Source of the DNA: JACDAE01 sp963717195
GTDB taxonomy: Bacteria; Chloroflexota; Ktedonobacteria; Ktedonobacterales; Ktedonobacteraceae
Length of the DNA stretch: 64,000 bases
Direction: 5' to 3'
Assembly: GCA_963717195.1 (NCBI GenBank)
Contig: CAVQVR010000013.1
Coordinates: 186,001 to 250,000 of the forward strand
A program made the translations under genes and the position numbers. Positions 44,068 to 53,238 of the stretch are shown here, one piece after another. Under the pieces are notes generated by a model that made no database searches, was not told the origin of the DNA, and saw only the letters and a list, made by a program, of their open reading frames with translations. Position 1 is the stretch's first letter; each line of letters opens with the position of its first letter.

Positions 44068-44169
44068 GTATCAATGGGTAAGAGCGTCACCTTGCGTGCG
44101 CCCGTTTCCTGATAACAATGTCCATGGGCACACGGGCGCACGCAAGGTGACGCTCTTACCCATTGATAC
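44068..44169. repeat. Hairpin with 38-bp perfect arms downstream of hemB
   Basis: Arms 44068-44105 and 44132-44169 are perfectly complementary, with a 26-base loop. The arm core is GCGTCACCTTGCGTGCGCCC, a motif also seen in modified form at 12491-12570 and 57807-57840. It lies 36 bases after the hemB stop and can serve as its terminator, although no T-run is present. Confidence 0.8.
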
Positions 44170-44205
44170 GTTTAGTAAAGCTTGAAACAGTATTATAATG
44201 TTATG

Positions 44206-45183
44206 TTAACCTTTTAACCATTGTGCAACTTCAGGTGCGAAATATGTAATAATCATATCCGCGCCTGCACGCCGAATGCCTGTAAGCACTTCCATTACGA
44301 TGCGCTGTTCATCGATCCAGCCATTTTGTGCAGCGGCTTTGACCATGGAATACTCGCCACTGACATTGTAGGCGGCTATGGGCAGGTTGCAGAAGTCACG
44401 CACCTGGCGAATGACATCCAGGTAGGCCATGGCGGGCTTGACCATAACGATATCAGCACCTTCGGCAATGTCCTGCTCAATCTCGCGTAGCGCCTCACGT
44501 GCATTGGCGGGATCCATCTGGTAGGAGCGCCGATCGCCGAATTGAGGCGTCGAGCCAGCAGCTTCGCGGAAGGGACCGTAGAAACCGGAGGCGAACTTGG
44601 CGGAATAGGCCATGATGGGGGTCTGGCTAGAGCCTTGCTCATCAAGCGCATAGCGGATCGCCCCGACACGACCATCCATCATGTCCGATGGTGCGACGAT
44701 ATCGGCACCAACTTCGACGTGGGAGAGAGCCATACGTCCCAGCAATTGGAGCGAGGCGTCGTTCTGGACGGTCCCATTGTGGATGACGCCACAATGACCA
44801 TGGCTGGTATACTCGCACAGACATACATCTGTAATAACCAATATATCGGGTACTTCTGTTTTGATACGGCGGATCGCCTGCTGGATAATCCCCTGGTCCG
44901 CATATGCTTGAGAGCCTACTTCGTCCTTGTCATTGGGGATGCCGAAGAGTAGCACTGCTGGTATACCCAGGTTGGCGATACGCTCAACTTCTTTTCCCAG
45001 ATGCTCCAGTGGCCATTGCATAATTCCTGGCATAGCTGAAATTTCGTGTGGCTCGCTGATCCCTTCGGCTACGAAGAGGGGATAGATGAGTTGTTCTGTA
45101 TTTAAATGTGTCTCGCGTACAAGTCCACGTAGGCGGTCGTTTTGTCGTGTGCGGCGTAACCGTACCGTTGGGAAATTGGTCAT
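44206..45183 (-). CDS. hemB: Porphobilinogen synthase (delta-aminolevulinic acid dehydratase)
   Basis: A 325-residue HemB, the enzyme that condenses two 5-aminolevulinate molecules to porphobilinogen. The zinc-cysteine segment DVCLCEYTSHGHCG is present, as are the first active-site lysine in MAYSAKFASGFYGPFR and the second in MVKPAMAYLDV. N-terminal RLRRTRQNDRLRGLVRET is typical. It is the last gene of the haem operon, 70 bases after hemQL, with a dispersed repeat in that gap. The start has no strong Shine-Dalgarno sequence, but the family N terminus fits. Confidence 0.96.
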   Translation of the reverse strand: MTNFPTVRLRRTRQNDRLRGLVRETHLNTEQLIYPLFVAEGISEPHEISAMPGIMQWPLEHLGKEVERIANLGIPAVLLFGIPNDKDEVGSQAYADQGIIQQAIRRIKTEVPDILVITDVCLCEYTSHGHCGVIHNGTVQNDASLQLLGRMALSHVEVGADIVAPSDMMDGRVGAIRYALDEQGSSQTPIMAYSAKFASGFYGPFREAAGSTPQFGDRRSYQMDPANAREALREIEQDIAEGADIVMVKPAMAYLDVIRQVRDFCNLPIAAYNVSGEYSMVKAAAQNGWIDEQRIVMEVLTGIRRAGADMIITYFAPEVAQWLKG

Positions 45184-45233
45184 GTTTGTGCTCCGTAATG
45201 TTCGTATTATCCACTAAACGCCGATAAATCGGT

Positions 45234-45258
45234 GGACGCGATAAATCTGGTCCCTACA
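45234..45258 (-). repeat. Dispersed TAGGGAC...TTTATCGCG element, copy D
   Basis: On the minus strand TGTAGGGACCAGATTTATCG then CGTCC. The TAG of this element is the stop codon of hemQL. Confidence 0.7.
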
Positions 45259-47332
45259 ATTGCTCCAATACCTTTCTAGTGGCGTTTATTGTCTCTTCGA
45301 GCATGGTGTCTTCCAGGGCAAGGGAGATGAAACATGTCTCGAATTGAGATGGCGGCAGGTAGATGCCGTGTGCTACCATCTGCCAGAAGTATTGGGCAAA
45401 ACGGGTCGTATTCGAGCGCTTCGCGACCGTATAGTTTGTGACGGGCTCATTGTGAAAGTACAGGCAGAACATGGCACCGATACGCACTACCTGGGCATCG
45501 GTATGAGTATCATGCACAGCCTTGTTTAGTCCTTCGGCAAGCAACTGGCTTTTGTGCTCCAGGTGTTCGTATTGTCCAGGTTTGCGTAGTTCCGTCAATG
45601 TGGCGATCCCTGCCGCCATAGCTAGCGGATTGCCGGAGAGCGTGCCCGCCTGGTACATAGTGCCAAGGGGAGCGACCAGTTGCATCATATCGCGCCTGCC
45701 GCCATATGCGCCGACAGGAAGGCCGCCACCGATGATTTTGCCGAAGCAGCTCAGGTCGGGCGTAATGTCAACGCGCTCCTGCATCCCGCCGAGGGCGACA
45801 CGGAAACCTGTCATGACCTCGTCAAAGATCAAGAGTGCGCCGTATTGTTGCGTCAGTTCGCGTAGCTTCTCTAGAAAACCGGGCAGGGGGAGCACGAGAC
45901 CCATGTTTGCGGCTACTGGCTCAACAATGATCGCGGCGATATCATCGGGATAGGTGCGGAATAGCTCTTCAACGGCGGCGCTATCGTTATATTCGGCGAT
46001 GAGCGTGTTTGCTGTTGCCTGGGCCGGGACGCCGGGACTGTCGGGCAGGCCCATGGTGGCGACTCCTGAACCGGCCTGGACCAGCAACATATCAGCGTGA
46101 CCATGATAGCAACCGCTAAATTTGATGATTTTATTTCTTCCAGTGAATGCCCGTGCCAGGCGTAAAGCGCTCATCGTTGCCTCGGTCCCCGAATTGACAA
46201 AGCGGATCATTTCGAGCGATGGAACGCTTTCGATAACCAGTTTCGCCAGTTCGCTCTCGGCCCGCGTCGGTGCACCAAAGCTAAAGCCACGCTTGCTTGC
46301 CTCTGCTACCGCATCGACAACAGGTGGATAGGCATGGCCCAGGATCATTGGTCCCCAGGACTGGACATAATCGAGGTAACGATTGCCATCCACATCATGC
46401 AGGTAGGGTCCATTGGCAGAGTCGATAAAGATCGGATCGCCACCGACGCCACGGAAGGCACGCACGGGACTGTTCACGCCGCCTGGGAGCAACGTCTGGG
46501 CTTCCTGAAACAGTTCATGTGAACGCGACAGGGTGAGCTCGCTGCCTGCATAGGATTGACTACTCATTTTATGCCCGATCGACTCCAGAATATCGTCCAG
46601 TGGTTGCAACACACAGGTAAACATTGGTGTATCTCGTAATGTGTACATGCTCGCTTCGGTACTACGCAGCTCCTGTACGAGGTCGAGGAAATCGGCGATC
46701 TCATCCGTTTCAAAGGCGACCACAAATTCTTGATCATCCAGGCCGTAGGAGTAAGTGGTATTGAGCGAGACATTGGGGTACGTCAGGCCGACGCGAATAT
46801 GCTCATTCATCATGCGTTTGCGATCTTCCATCGGCAAAGCATACCAGGCACGCGTCTTCACGAACGGGTACACGAAGAGAAATTTGCGGTCGGTGGGCGT
46901 GATGACCAGGCGAGGATCATGAGCGCCACGAGCATTCTTGCCAACGTAGATAGAACGCTTGGTCATGGAAAGAAGGGATTGGGACTCGCGAAGATAGGGT
47001 CCCATAGCGCTACGCCGAATCTGGCTGCTTAGAGTACGCAATTCATCGATATCATACACGGCCTGCCAGACCATGAAATCGCAATCGGAACGCATTCCAT
47101 AGAGACCATAGGTACGCAATAGTGCATCTTCGCCATAGGATGCAAAGATCTGCTGCAACTGTGCCTTCCCTTGCTCGCGTATCTCGATGGGAAGCAACTG
47201 CCACTGGGGATCGAGCTTATAAAAGGTAAAACGCACCAGTTGGCGTGGCTGTTTCGGTTTTGGTTGTGCCGGAGCCGGAGCGGGTGTCGTCTGAGTTATA
47301 TCGTATTGAGTTGCTATGCTTTGCTCTGTCAT
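45254..47332 (-). CDS. hemL: HemQ-HemL fusion: chlorite-dismutase-fold coproheme decarboxylase + glutamate-1-semialdehyde aminomutase
   Basis: A single 692-residue frame. Residues about 1-30 are an Ala/Pro/Lys linker. Residues about 31-270 are a chlorite dismutase/HemQ-fold domain: LVRFTFYKLDPQW, FLFVYPFVKTRAWYALPMEDRKRMMNEHI, NTTYSYGLDDQEFVVAFETD and TPMFTCVLQPLDDIL. After a short linker with a methionine (at about residue 256-260), residues about 275-692 are a complete HemL: LLPGGVNSPVRAFRGVGG, RFVNSGTEATMSALRLARA, IIVEPVAANMG, FDEVMTGFRVALGG and the PLP lysine in GKIIGGGLPVGAYGG. HemL makes 5-aminolevulinate, while HemQ decarboxylates coproheme at the far end of the pathway. No stop, frameshift or good ribosome site separates them. 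Confidence 0.88.
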   Translation of the reverse strand: MTEQSIATQYDITQTTPAPAPAQPKPKQPRQLVRFTFYKLDPQWQLLPIEIREQGKAQLQQIFASYGEDALLRTYGLYGMRSDCDFMVWQAVYDIDELRTLSSQIRRSAMGPYLRESQSLLSMTKRSIYVGKNARGAHDPRLVITPTDRKFLFVYPFVKTRAWYALPMEDRKRMMNEHIRVGLTYPNVSLNTTYSYGLDDQEFVVAFETDEIADFLDLVQELRSTEASMYTLRDTPMFTCVLQPLDDILESIGHKMSSQSYAGSELTLSRSHELFQEAQTLLPGGVNSPVRAFRGVGGDPIFIDSANGPYLHDVDGNRYLDYVQSWGPMILGHAYPPVVDAVAEASKRGFSFGAPTRAESELAKLVIESVPSLEMIRFVNSGTEATMSALRLARAFTGRNKIIKFSGCYHGHADMLLVQAGSGVATMGLPDSPGVPAQATANTLIAEYNDSAAVEELFRTYPDDIAAIIVEPVAANMGLVLPLPGFLEKLRELTQQYGALLIFDEVMTGFRVALGGMQERVDITPDLSCFGKIIGGGLPVGAYGGRRDMMQLVAPLGTMYQAGTLSGNPLAMAAGIATLTELRKPGQYEHLEHKSQLLAEGLNKAVHDTHTDAQVVRIGAMFCLYFHNEPVTNYTVAKRSNTTRFAQYFWQMVAHGIYLPPSQFETCFISLALEDTMLEETINATRKVLEQL

Positions 47333-47352
47333 TTTCTTTCCTCATTGTTCAT

Positions 47353-48219
47353 TCAGCTTTGATTGAGTACTATAGCCTTTACGAGGCCATCAATTGTGAA
47401 CTCTTTCGCCTCGATATCTACGCGCAGACCAAGTTCACGCGCCGTCTGTGCGGTAATCGGACCTATGCAGGCAAACTTTGGGTATGCCAACAGCGTTTCC
47501 AGTTTCAGCAGTTCATTCTCCTGAAGAGAGCTCTGAAGCCAGGCGCTAAAATTACGAACGGTAGATGAGCTGGTAAAGGTTAAAATATCTAGCTGGTGTT
47601 GGCGTAACATGTCTACTATAGCACGCCCGTGTTCATCGTTGCGGGCTACCATATGTGTATAATACGCTGCCACTTCGTCCACCTGTGCACCAGCTTGCTG
47701 TAGTTCGGTGACCAGAACTTTGCGTGCTTCAGCAGCTCGTGCCAGAAGAATGCGCTGCCCTGCCAATGGAATGCCCTGCTGCTGCGCATCTTCGATCAAC
47801 GCAGCGGCTACAGCTTCAGCGATATATTCGTCGGGGACCAGGCCAGCGGATATACCATAATGTGCCAGAGTAGCAGCGGTGGCCGGGCCAATTGCCGCCA
47901 CACGCACATTTCTGAGCGAGGACGGATCGTAGCCTAATGTACGTAGACGCTCACAGCAGATCGTGACACCATTGGCACTGGTTAAGACGAGCCAGTTATA
48001 AAACGGCGTTGAGCTCTCGTGGAGTTCATACAACCTTTTTAGTGCGGCATCCAGTTTACTCCAATCGTGGGGAGGAACGATGCGAATAGTGGGAAACTCG
48101 ATGGGAGTGGCTCCCAGGTCTCTCAATTGTTCGCTCAAAACGCTGGCCTGATCGCGTGTGCGTGTTACCAGGACACGTTTCCCCTGCAATGGTAAGGTGG
48201 TTATGCTCTGCTCAGACAC
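47353..48219 (-). CDS. hemD: Uroporphyrinogen-III synthase
   Basis: A 288-residue HemD, which closes hydroxymethylbilane with ring-D inversion. The protein is poorly conserved as a family, but KRVLVTRTRDQASVLSEQLRDLGATPIEFPTIRI, NWLVLTSANGVTICCERL, VRVAAIGPATAATL and LTFTSSSTVRNFSAWL are characteristic. A GTG at 48219 was chosen: it overlaps the hemC stop (GTGTCTGA) and AGGAG lies 7 bases before it. The frame is open far upstream inside hemC, but this is a shadow. Operon with hemA, hemC, hemQL and hemB. Confidence 0.9.
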   Translation of the reverse strand: MSEQSITTLPLQGKRVLVTRTRDQASVLSEQLRDLGATPIEFPTIRIVPPHDWSKLDAALKRLYELHESSTPFYNWLVLTSANGVTICCERLRTLGYDPSSLRNVRVAAIGPATAATLAHYGISAGLVPDEYIAEAVAAALIEDAQQQGIPLAGQRILLARAAEARKVLVTELQQAGAQVDEVAAYYTHMVARNDEHGRAIVDMLRQHQLDILTFTSSSTVRNFSAWLQSSLQENELLKLETLLAYPKFACIGPITAQTARELGLRVDIEAKEFTIDGLVKAIVLNQS

Positions 48220-49216
48220 GCTGGTGCTCCTGCTCTCTGTCGCTATCGACGGTAGAAATGATCTCATTGGCACCTTGAGCGAGGGCATCTTCGGCCATGA
48301 TGACGCCAAGTTGCTCGGCATGTTCGATACTGGTCTCAGGTGTCCAGGGCATCTGTTGAGAGACATGTATGCGCTGCTGCCCATCCAGGCTGGTGACCAG
48401 TCCGCTCAGGACCAGCATGCTATCGATGATCTCACCGTATGCAGCAACAGGCAGGTAACAACCAGCACCCAGGCGACGCATAAACATACGTTCCGCACCG
48501 GTAGCGGCCTGTACGGCGGGATCATGCAGAGGAGCTAACAGTTCCCGCCATTCTGGTTCGTCACGTATCTCTAATCCCAATGCACCCTGTCCGGGAGCTG
48601 GTAGGAGCAATTCAACCGGGAAGTAAGTGAGACGGTGTGCGAGGTGTTCTTGCAGGCCCATTCTATGCAATCCAGCGGCGGCAAGGAGAATACCATCATA
48701 GTTGCCAGCCTCAAGTTTGCGCAGACGGGTATCCACATTGCCACGCAATGGCAAGATCTCAGCGTTGGGGCAGAGCCAGCGAACCTGGGCGGTGCGGCGC
48801 AGACTACATGTTCCGATGCGCAATGATGTATTGAGCTGTCCAGCTGGCGAGACAGGGAACAGTCCAGCGGGCGAGATTTGAAAGGGCGTGTTGGAGACAA
48901 AGGCATCGCGCACATCCTCGCGTGGGCCTGTGACGACCACGCGCATTCCGTCTGGCTGAGCAGTAGGCAGGTCTTTCAGGCTGTGAACAGCCAGGTCGAT
49001 GCGTTGTTCACTCAAGGCACGCTCGATCTCGGTCACGAAGACGCCATCGCCACCAATGCTTGCAAGAGGCATATCGGTAATGCGATCACCAGTCGTATGA
49101 ATTTGTTCTATTGTTATTTCAAGATCGGGCCAGTGCTGATGTAGTTGTGCGGTTACCCAATGTGTTTGTATCATTGCTAGCTTGCTTGCTCGTGTGCCCA
49201 GAATTATTCGTTTCAT
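48212..49216 (-). CDS. hemC: Hydroxymethylbilane synthase (porphobilinogen deaminase)
   Basis: A 334-residue HemC that polymerises four porphobilinogen units. KRIILGTRASKLAMIQTHWV, GVFVTEIERALSEQRIDLAVHSLKDLPT, the dipyrromethane-cofactor cysteine in RLGAGCYLPVAAYG and GNVDTRLRKL are all present. The ATG at 49216 fits the family N terminus. It lies 98 bases inside the end of hemA, a long overlap. The alternative M further upstream would extend a non-conserved tail. Confidence 0.95.
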   Translation of the reverse strand: MKRIILGTRASKLAMIQTHWVTAQLHQHWPDLEITIEQIHTTGDRITDMPLASIGGDGVFVTEIERALSEQRIDLAVHSLKDLPTAQPDGMRVVVTGPREDVRDAFVSNTPFQISPAGLFPVSPAGQLNTSLRIGTCSLRRTAQVRWLCPNAEILPLRGNVDTRLRKLEAGNYDGILLAAAGLHRMGLQEHLAHRLTYFPVELLLPAPGQGALGLEIRDEPEWRELLAPLHDPAVQAATGAERMFMRRLGAGCYLPVAAYGEIIDSMLVLSGLVTSLDGQQRIHVSQQMPWTPETSIEHAEQLGVIMAEDALAQGANEIISTVDSDREQEHQRV

Positions 49217-50483
49217 TTTCTTCTTTTTCCAGATCAAAAAGGTAACGCGTTGCTTCTGCATAGACATGTCCCTGGCCAGAAGCGGCAGCATCCTTCAGTT
49301 TTAAGGTAGGAGTATGCAATAATTTATTCATGAGACGTGTGGTCAGTTCCTGTACGGCGGCGACCTCACGTTCAGAGAGAGTGTGTGAGAGTTGTCTTAG
49401 TGTGCGTGCGAGTTCCTGTTGGCGCAAGAGGTCGGCATGTTGGCGCAGGTCGCTAATTGTGTCGACGACACTGAGAGAGGCCAACCAGCGTTGAAAGGAA
49501 ACAGCCTCTTCAGCGATGATAGAATGGACATGCTCGGCTTCTTGCAGACGGAGAGAGATGCCACGCTCGACTTCGGCTTGCAGGTCATCGAGATTGTAAA
49601 GATGAATACCGGGAAGCATGGCTATGGAAGGTTCGATATCGCGTGGCAAGGCAATATCGATAAGTAGCAGAGAGCGTCCTGCCCGTTGTGCTATGACGTG
49701 CTGCATCAATTCCAGTGTAATAATAGCGCGTGGGGCTGTCGTCGAGCTGATTACCACGTCGGCATCGACCAGGGCGGGGGCCAGTTCTGCAAATGGGCGA
49801 TGTGTCGCGCCGAGGGATTGCGCCAGATCTATAGCGTGTGCAGGCGTGCGATTGATGATGACGAGCTGCTGAGCACCGTTAGAGCGCATATTTTTGGCTG
49901 CCAGTTCACTCATCTGGCCGGAACCTACCAGCAGAACATGAGCATCGTGAATAGAGGGAAAGAGATGACGTGCCAGTTGTACCGCGACGTGACTGACTGA
50001 AGCGGCGTTCCGGCTAATCGCCGTTTCACTGCGAGCGCGTTTCCCGACAACCACTGCATTACGAAAGAGTGCAGACAGAATAGGACCGCAGTAGCTGCCT
50101 CCCTGGGCGATCTCAAGCGCATCTGCAACTTGCCCCTGTATTTGCGGTTCGCCTGGTACTAGAGAGTAGAGTCCCGAAGCAACTCCGAAGAGGTGCTCGA
50201 TGGCCTGCTCATCGACCAGGGTATAGCAGTGTTCTGCAAGCTCGTCTTGCGCTACGGCCCGTTGCTCACATAATATACGTAACAACTCCGCGCGTCCCTG
50301 GTTTTCATCAGAGCATACAGCGTAGAGCTCAATACGGTTGCAGGTAGAAAGTAACACACATTCCAGGGTTGCCTCTCTAGCAAGAGCGAGCAACGGGGGA
50401 ATTTGACGAGACGAACAGGTGAGACGTTCACGTAACGCAATGGATGCCGTGGTATGATCCGCACCGACAACGACAATATGCAT
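49119..50483 (-). CDS. hemA: Glutamyl-tRNA reductase
   Basis: A 454-residue HemA, the first committed step of the C5 haem pathway: it reduces glutamyl-tRNA(Glu) to glutamate-1-semialdehyde, the substrate of the HemL domain. The catalytic cysteine is in LLSTCNRIELY (about residue 50); NADPH-domain VLLVGSGQMSELAAKNM and VISSTTAPRAII are typical. The last 40 residues are a disordered Asn/Thr/Ser tail that overlaps hemC. It is the first gene of the operon; the GAGG box and the promoter at 50526-50553 give a short leader of about 35 bases. Confidence 0.96.
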   Translation of the reverse strand: MHIVVVGADHTTASIALRERLTCSSRQIPPLLALAREATLECVLLSTCNRIELYAVCSDENQGRAELLRILCEQRAVAQDELAEHCYTLVDEQAIEHLFGVASGLYSLVPGEPQIQGQVADALEIAQGGSYCGPILSALFRNAVVVGKRARSETAISRNAASVSHVAVQLARHLFPSIHDAHVLLVGSGQMSELAAKNMRSNGAQQLVIINRTPAHAIDLAQSLGATHRPFAELAPALVDADVVISSTTAPRAIITLELMQHVIAQRAGRSLLLIDIALPRDIEPSIAMLPGIHLYNLDDLQAEVERGISLRLQEAEHVHSIIAEEAVSFQRWLASLSVVDTISDLRQHADLLRQQELARTLRQLSHTLSEREVAAVQELTTRLMNKLLHTPTLKLKDAAASGQGHVYAEATRYLFDLEKEENETNNSGHTSKQASNDTNTLGNRTTTSALARS

Positions 50484-50525
50484 GCAAACCTCATAAATCT
50501 CAAAAAATTTCAGCCACCTATAGAG

Positions 50526-50553
50526 ATTTTAGCGTTTTTTTCCTTTTAGTCAA
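50526..50553 (-). promoter_or_regulatory. Promoter of the haem operon
   Basis: On the minus strand TTGACT (50548-50553), 16-base spacer, TAAAAT (50526-50531). The rest of the divergent spacer, to 50856, holds no gene. Confidence 0.7.
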
Positions 50554-50856
50554 GCCCTATAGCCCGAATATTTTACCAGACGACACCTTATATTTTCATC
50601 AGGGATTTACCTGAGTCTTTTTCCAGAGTCGCATTTACACATTTTTTATGAAAAGTGATTAGGGACTCGCTACACTGGTAGAAGAAATGACTATTCAGAG
50701 TGAACTATTGCGGGCCTCATTCGTTAAAAGTACAAAGGGGCCAAAATAGTTGTTTATTCAGAGAGAATAGGTAACGTGGCTAAAGGAAGAATTATTTATC
50801 TCCGTCCGTTGGGGGGATGGAGAGCCAGATTTTTTATAGAGAAAAGGTAAGTATCC

Positions 50857-53175
50857 ATGTATCGCTGTCCCAGATGTACTGTTGAACTTTCGCCGGATGC
50901 GCGTTTTTGTCCGCGTTGTGGTTTTAATCAGACTAACGCCCGCATGCAAAAAGTAACTCCGCCGCAGGCTGCTCAGGCTGCTACGAGCAATTCTCCGGCA
51001 GCAGCGGCTCCTGCCCCGGCAATACCATCGATAAATGCAGGCCTATCAACGGTGCTTCCCCCTACGACGGTGACGTCACCACCGGTTCAGCAACGTTCTT
51101 TTCAGCCAGAAGTCAAACGCGTTATCCCCCCACGAGCGTCACTTCACAAGCAATCAGCCCCATCTGTTGTGCCCGCACGTCCCCATCCCTATGATCAACA
51201 GGGATTTCCCCAGGTGCAAGTGGCCAATCAGCAGAACGTGCCTATACTGCCAGTGCCAGAGGATATACGACAACAAGAGAACAAAGTTGCTCCTCCTGCA
51301 GGCTCTATTCTCCCGATTAGAACAAACACACTCCCCGGACCCGGGAAGAATGCGCCTGCAACGCCACCTCCACAATCTGAGCAGGCTACACCTCAGCTGG
51401 CTCAATTACCTGCCACTTGTGCTACTCCTGCTCACCTGATGGCTCTTAACGTGGAGGAGAGGGCTTATAAATCGCGCCCCTACATTGAGCAGCCGCATCC
51501 CCACATTGAGCCGTCAGTCCTTCATGCCGATCAATTGCGTTCCCACATAGGGGAACGAACGGGAGGTACTGAATTAGAAGGTGGACAATTACAAACGGAT
51601 GGGGATGCGGCGAAGGCGAAAGGACTTTCGTTAACGAAGCGCTATATGTCTGAACAGGAGACGACACACCGGGCGGCATTCCCGCTGAATGGTACACCAG
51701 GGTCCCCGTCAGAAGTGCCTGTCAGGCCAACGTTGCCTGAGGGGAGAGTATGGAGCCAGAGTGAAGTAACGCCCCGGTATCCGGATATGCAGCGAGGGAT
51801 GGAGAGGGCTGCGACAACGGTCTATCCTCCTGAAACGCTTCTGGGCTTTGAAACATTTACAGGGGAGGGTGCAGAAAGTCTCATTGCTACGAGCAAAGCG
51901 GCTGAACATTGGCATCAGAGTTGGCGATCTCGCCAACGCGCGGAGGCAGGACCAGCTATTGGGATTATGCGAGGGCAGGCGGCTGTTCCGGAGCCTCTTA
52001 TGTCGATGCAACATAGTATTGCACGCATGCGGGCAGTTATCATTCCTAAAAACACCGATGATCAGCCGGGCAAAAACTTCGTCTTCTGGTTCACGCTTGT
52101 GCTCTTGATTTGCATCATTGGCGGCCTGAGCGCTTATGTTATATCAACGTATGCTCCTTCCACGCAACTCGCCGCGCAAATTTCCGCTGCCGGGAATGTA
52201 TCCCCTACTCTGACAATGCAAAATTCCCATACAAACACGATTGCGGCAGGACAAACATTGCATGTGCATGGTATGTATTTTGGGGCCAACCATAAAATTA
52301 CCTTCTTTCTTGCTACAACGTCGCTTTCTGCCGGTCCTGTTCAGAGCAATAGCAAAGGGACATTCGATGCCTCACTTTCTGTTCCTGCAACGTGGCTGGC
52401 TGGCAGTTATGCTCTACAGGCACAGGATAATCAGAGCGGGCTACATGCATTTCTGGATCTCCAGATACTTCCTGGCAAGCTCACTATGAGCAACAACACG
52501 CCGCTAGTCCTTACAACGAATGAGCAGCCCATCGCCACAACAGGGCTGGTATTCAAGACCATCATGGGCACGAGTACATCAGTGTCACAGCGTATCACGC
52601 TCACTAATAGCGGAAATACGCCGGTGCAGTGGAGCGTCTCAACTATTGCAGAGAACAATTTGAACTGGTTGGTGATCAATGATGGGAAAACAGGGGGCAC
52701 ACTTGCTATCAGTGGTACTGATAGTGTTGGCATCAGTGTGAGCACAATTGGCCTGGAGAGTAGCACGAAGCCTTATATAGGAAGCGTGATTTTCACCGTG
52801 AACGCGACCCAGGCCATCATTCCCGTCTCATTGACTGTACAGGATACTGCGCTTGAAGTGGTCGTCGATCCCAATCCTGTGATTGCGTATCTGCAGGGGG
52901 GTGGTACCTGCCAACCTGTGACCCTGACGTTGATCAATCTCAGCAACCAGGTTGTGACCTGGAACGCCAATCCCTATGCTGTGGATAAATCACATATCCA
53001 CCTGGATGGGCAGACGACTGAGCAGGGAACGCTTGACCCGGTGGGATTGCCCAATAATACGAAGGTGGTGCAGATTACCTGCATAGGTGCACAGGTGGGA
53101 GAAAAATTGTATCATATCAGCGTGTATTACAATGGGGTTGCGGTAAACGTGCCTGTGAGCGTGCGATATTCTTAA
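50857..53175 (+). CDS. Zinc-ribbon, proline-rich, single-pass membrane protein with Ig-like extracytoplasmic part
   Basis: A 772-residue protein. It begins with a double CxxC zinc ribbon YRCPRCTVELSPDARFCPRCG (residues 3-22) in the cytoplasm. About 380 residues of Pro/Gln/Ala/Ser-rich, probably disordered chain follow, then one membrane helix FVFWFTLVLLICIIGGLSAYVI (about 406-428) and an extracytoplasmic region of two or three beta-sandwich modules: an IPT/adhesin-like one (AGQTLHVHGMYFGANHKITFF) and BACON/Ig-like ones (TLTNSGNTPVQWSVS ... NWLVINDGKTGG; VTLTLINLSNQVVTWNAN). A surface sensor or anchor is likely. The smaller membrane protein at 53239 follows on the same strand, 63 bases on. Confidence 0.65.
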   Translation: MYRCPRCTVELSPDARFCPRCGFNQTNARMQKVTPPQAAQAATSNSPAAAAPAPAIPSINAGLSTVLPPTTVTSPPVQQRSFQPEVKRVIPPRASLHKQSAPSVVPARPHPYDQQGFPQVQVANQQNVPILPVPEDIRQQENKVAPPAGSILPIRTNTLPGPGKNAPATPPPQSEQATPQLAQLPATCATPAHLMALNVEERAYKSRPYIEQPHPHIEPSVLHADQLRSHIGERTGGTELEGGQLQTDGDAAKAKGLSLTKRYMSEQETTHRAAFPLNGTPGSPSEVPVRPTLPEGRVWSQSEVTPRYPDMQRGMERAATTVYPPETLLGFETFTGEGAESLIATSKAAEHWHQSWRSRQRAEAGPAIGIMRGQAAVPEPLMSMQHSIARMRAVIIPKNTDDQPGKNFVFWFTLVLLICIIGGLSAYVISTYAPSTQLAAQISAAGNVSPTLTMQNSHTNTIAAGQTLHVHGMYFGANHKITFFLATTSLSAGPVQSNSKGTFDASLSVPATWLAGSYALQAQDNQSGLHAFLDLQILPGKLTMSNNTPLVLTTNEQPIATTGLVFKTIMGTSTSVSQRITLTNSGNTPVQWSVSTIAENNLNWLVINDGKTGGTLAISGTDSVGISVSTIGLESSTKPYIGSVIFTVNATQAIIPVSLTVQDTALEVVVDPNPVIAYLQGGGTCQPVTLTLINLSNQVVTWNANPYAVDKSHIHLDGQTTEQGTLDPVGLPNNTKVVQITCIGAQVGEKLYHISVYYNGVAVNVPVSVRYS

Positions 53176-53238
53176 AGCCGGGCCGGGCATCTCCTTGTTG
53201 TATACCGTGTTTGTATATTTTATTGGGAGAACGCACTT

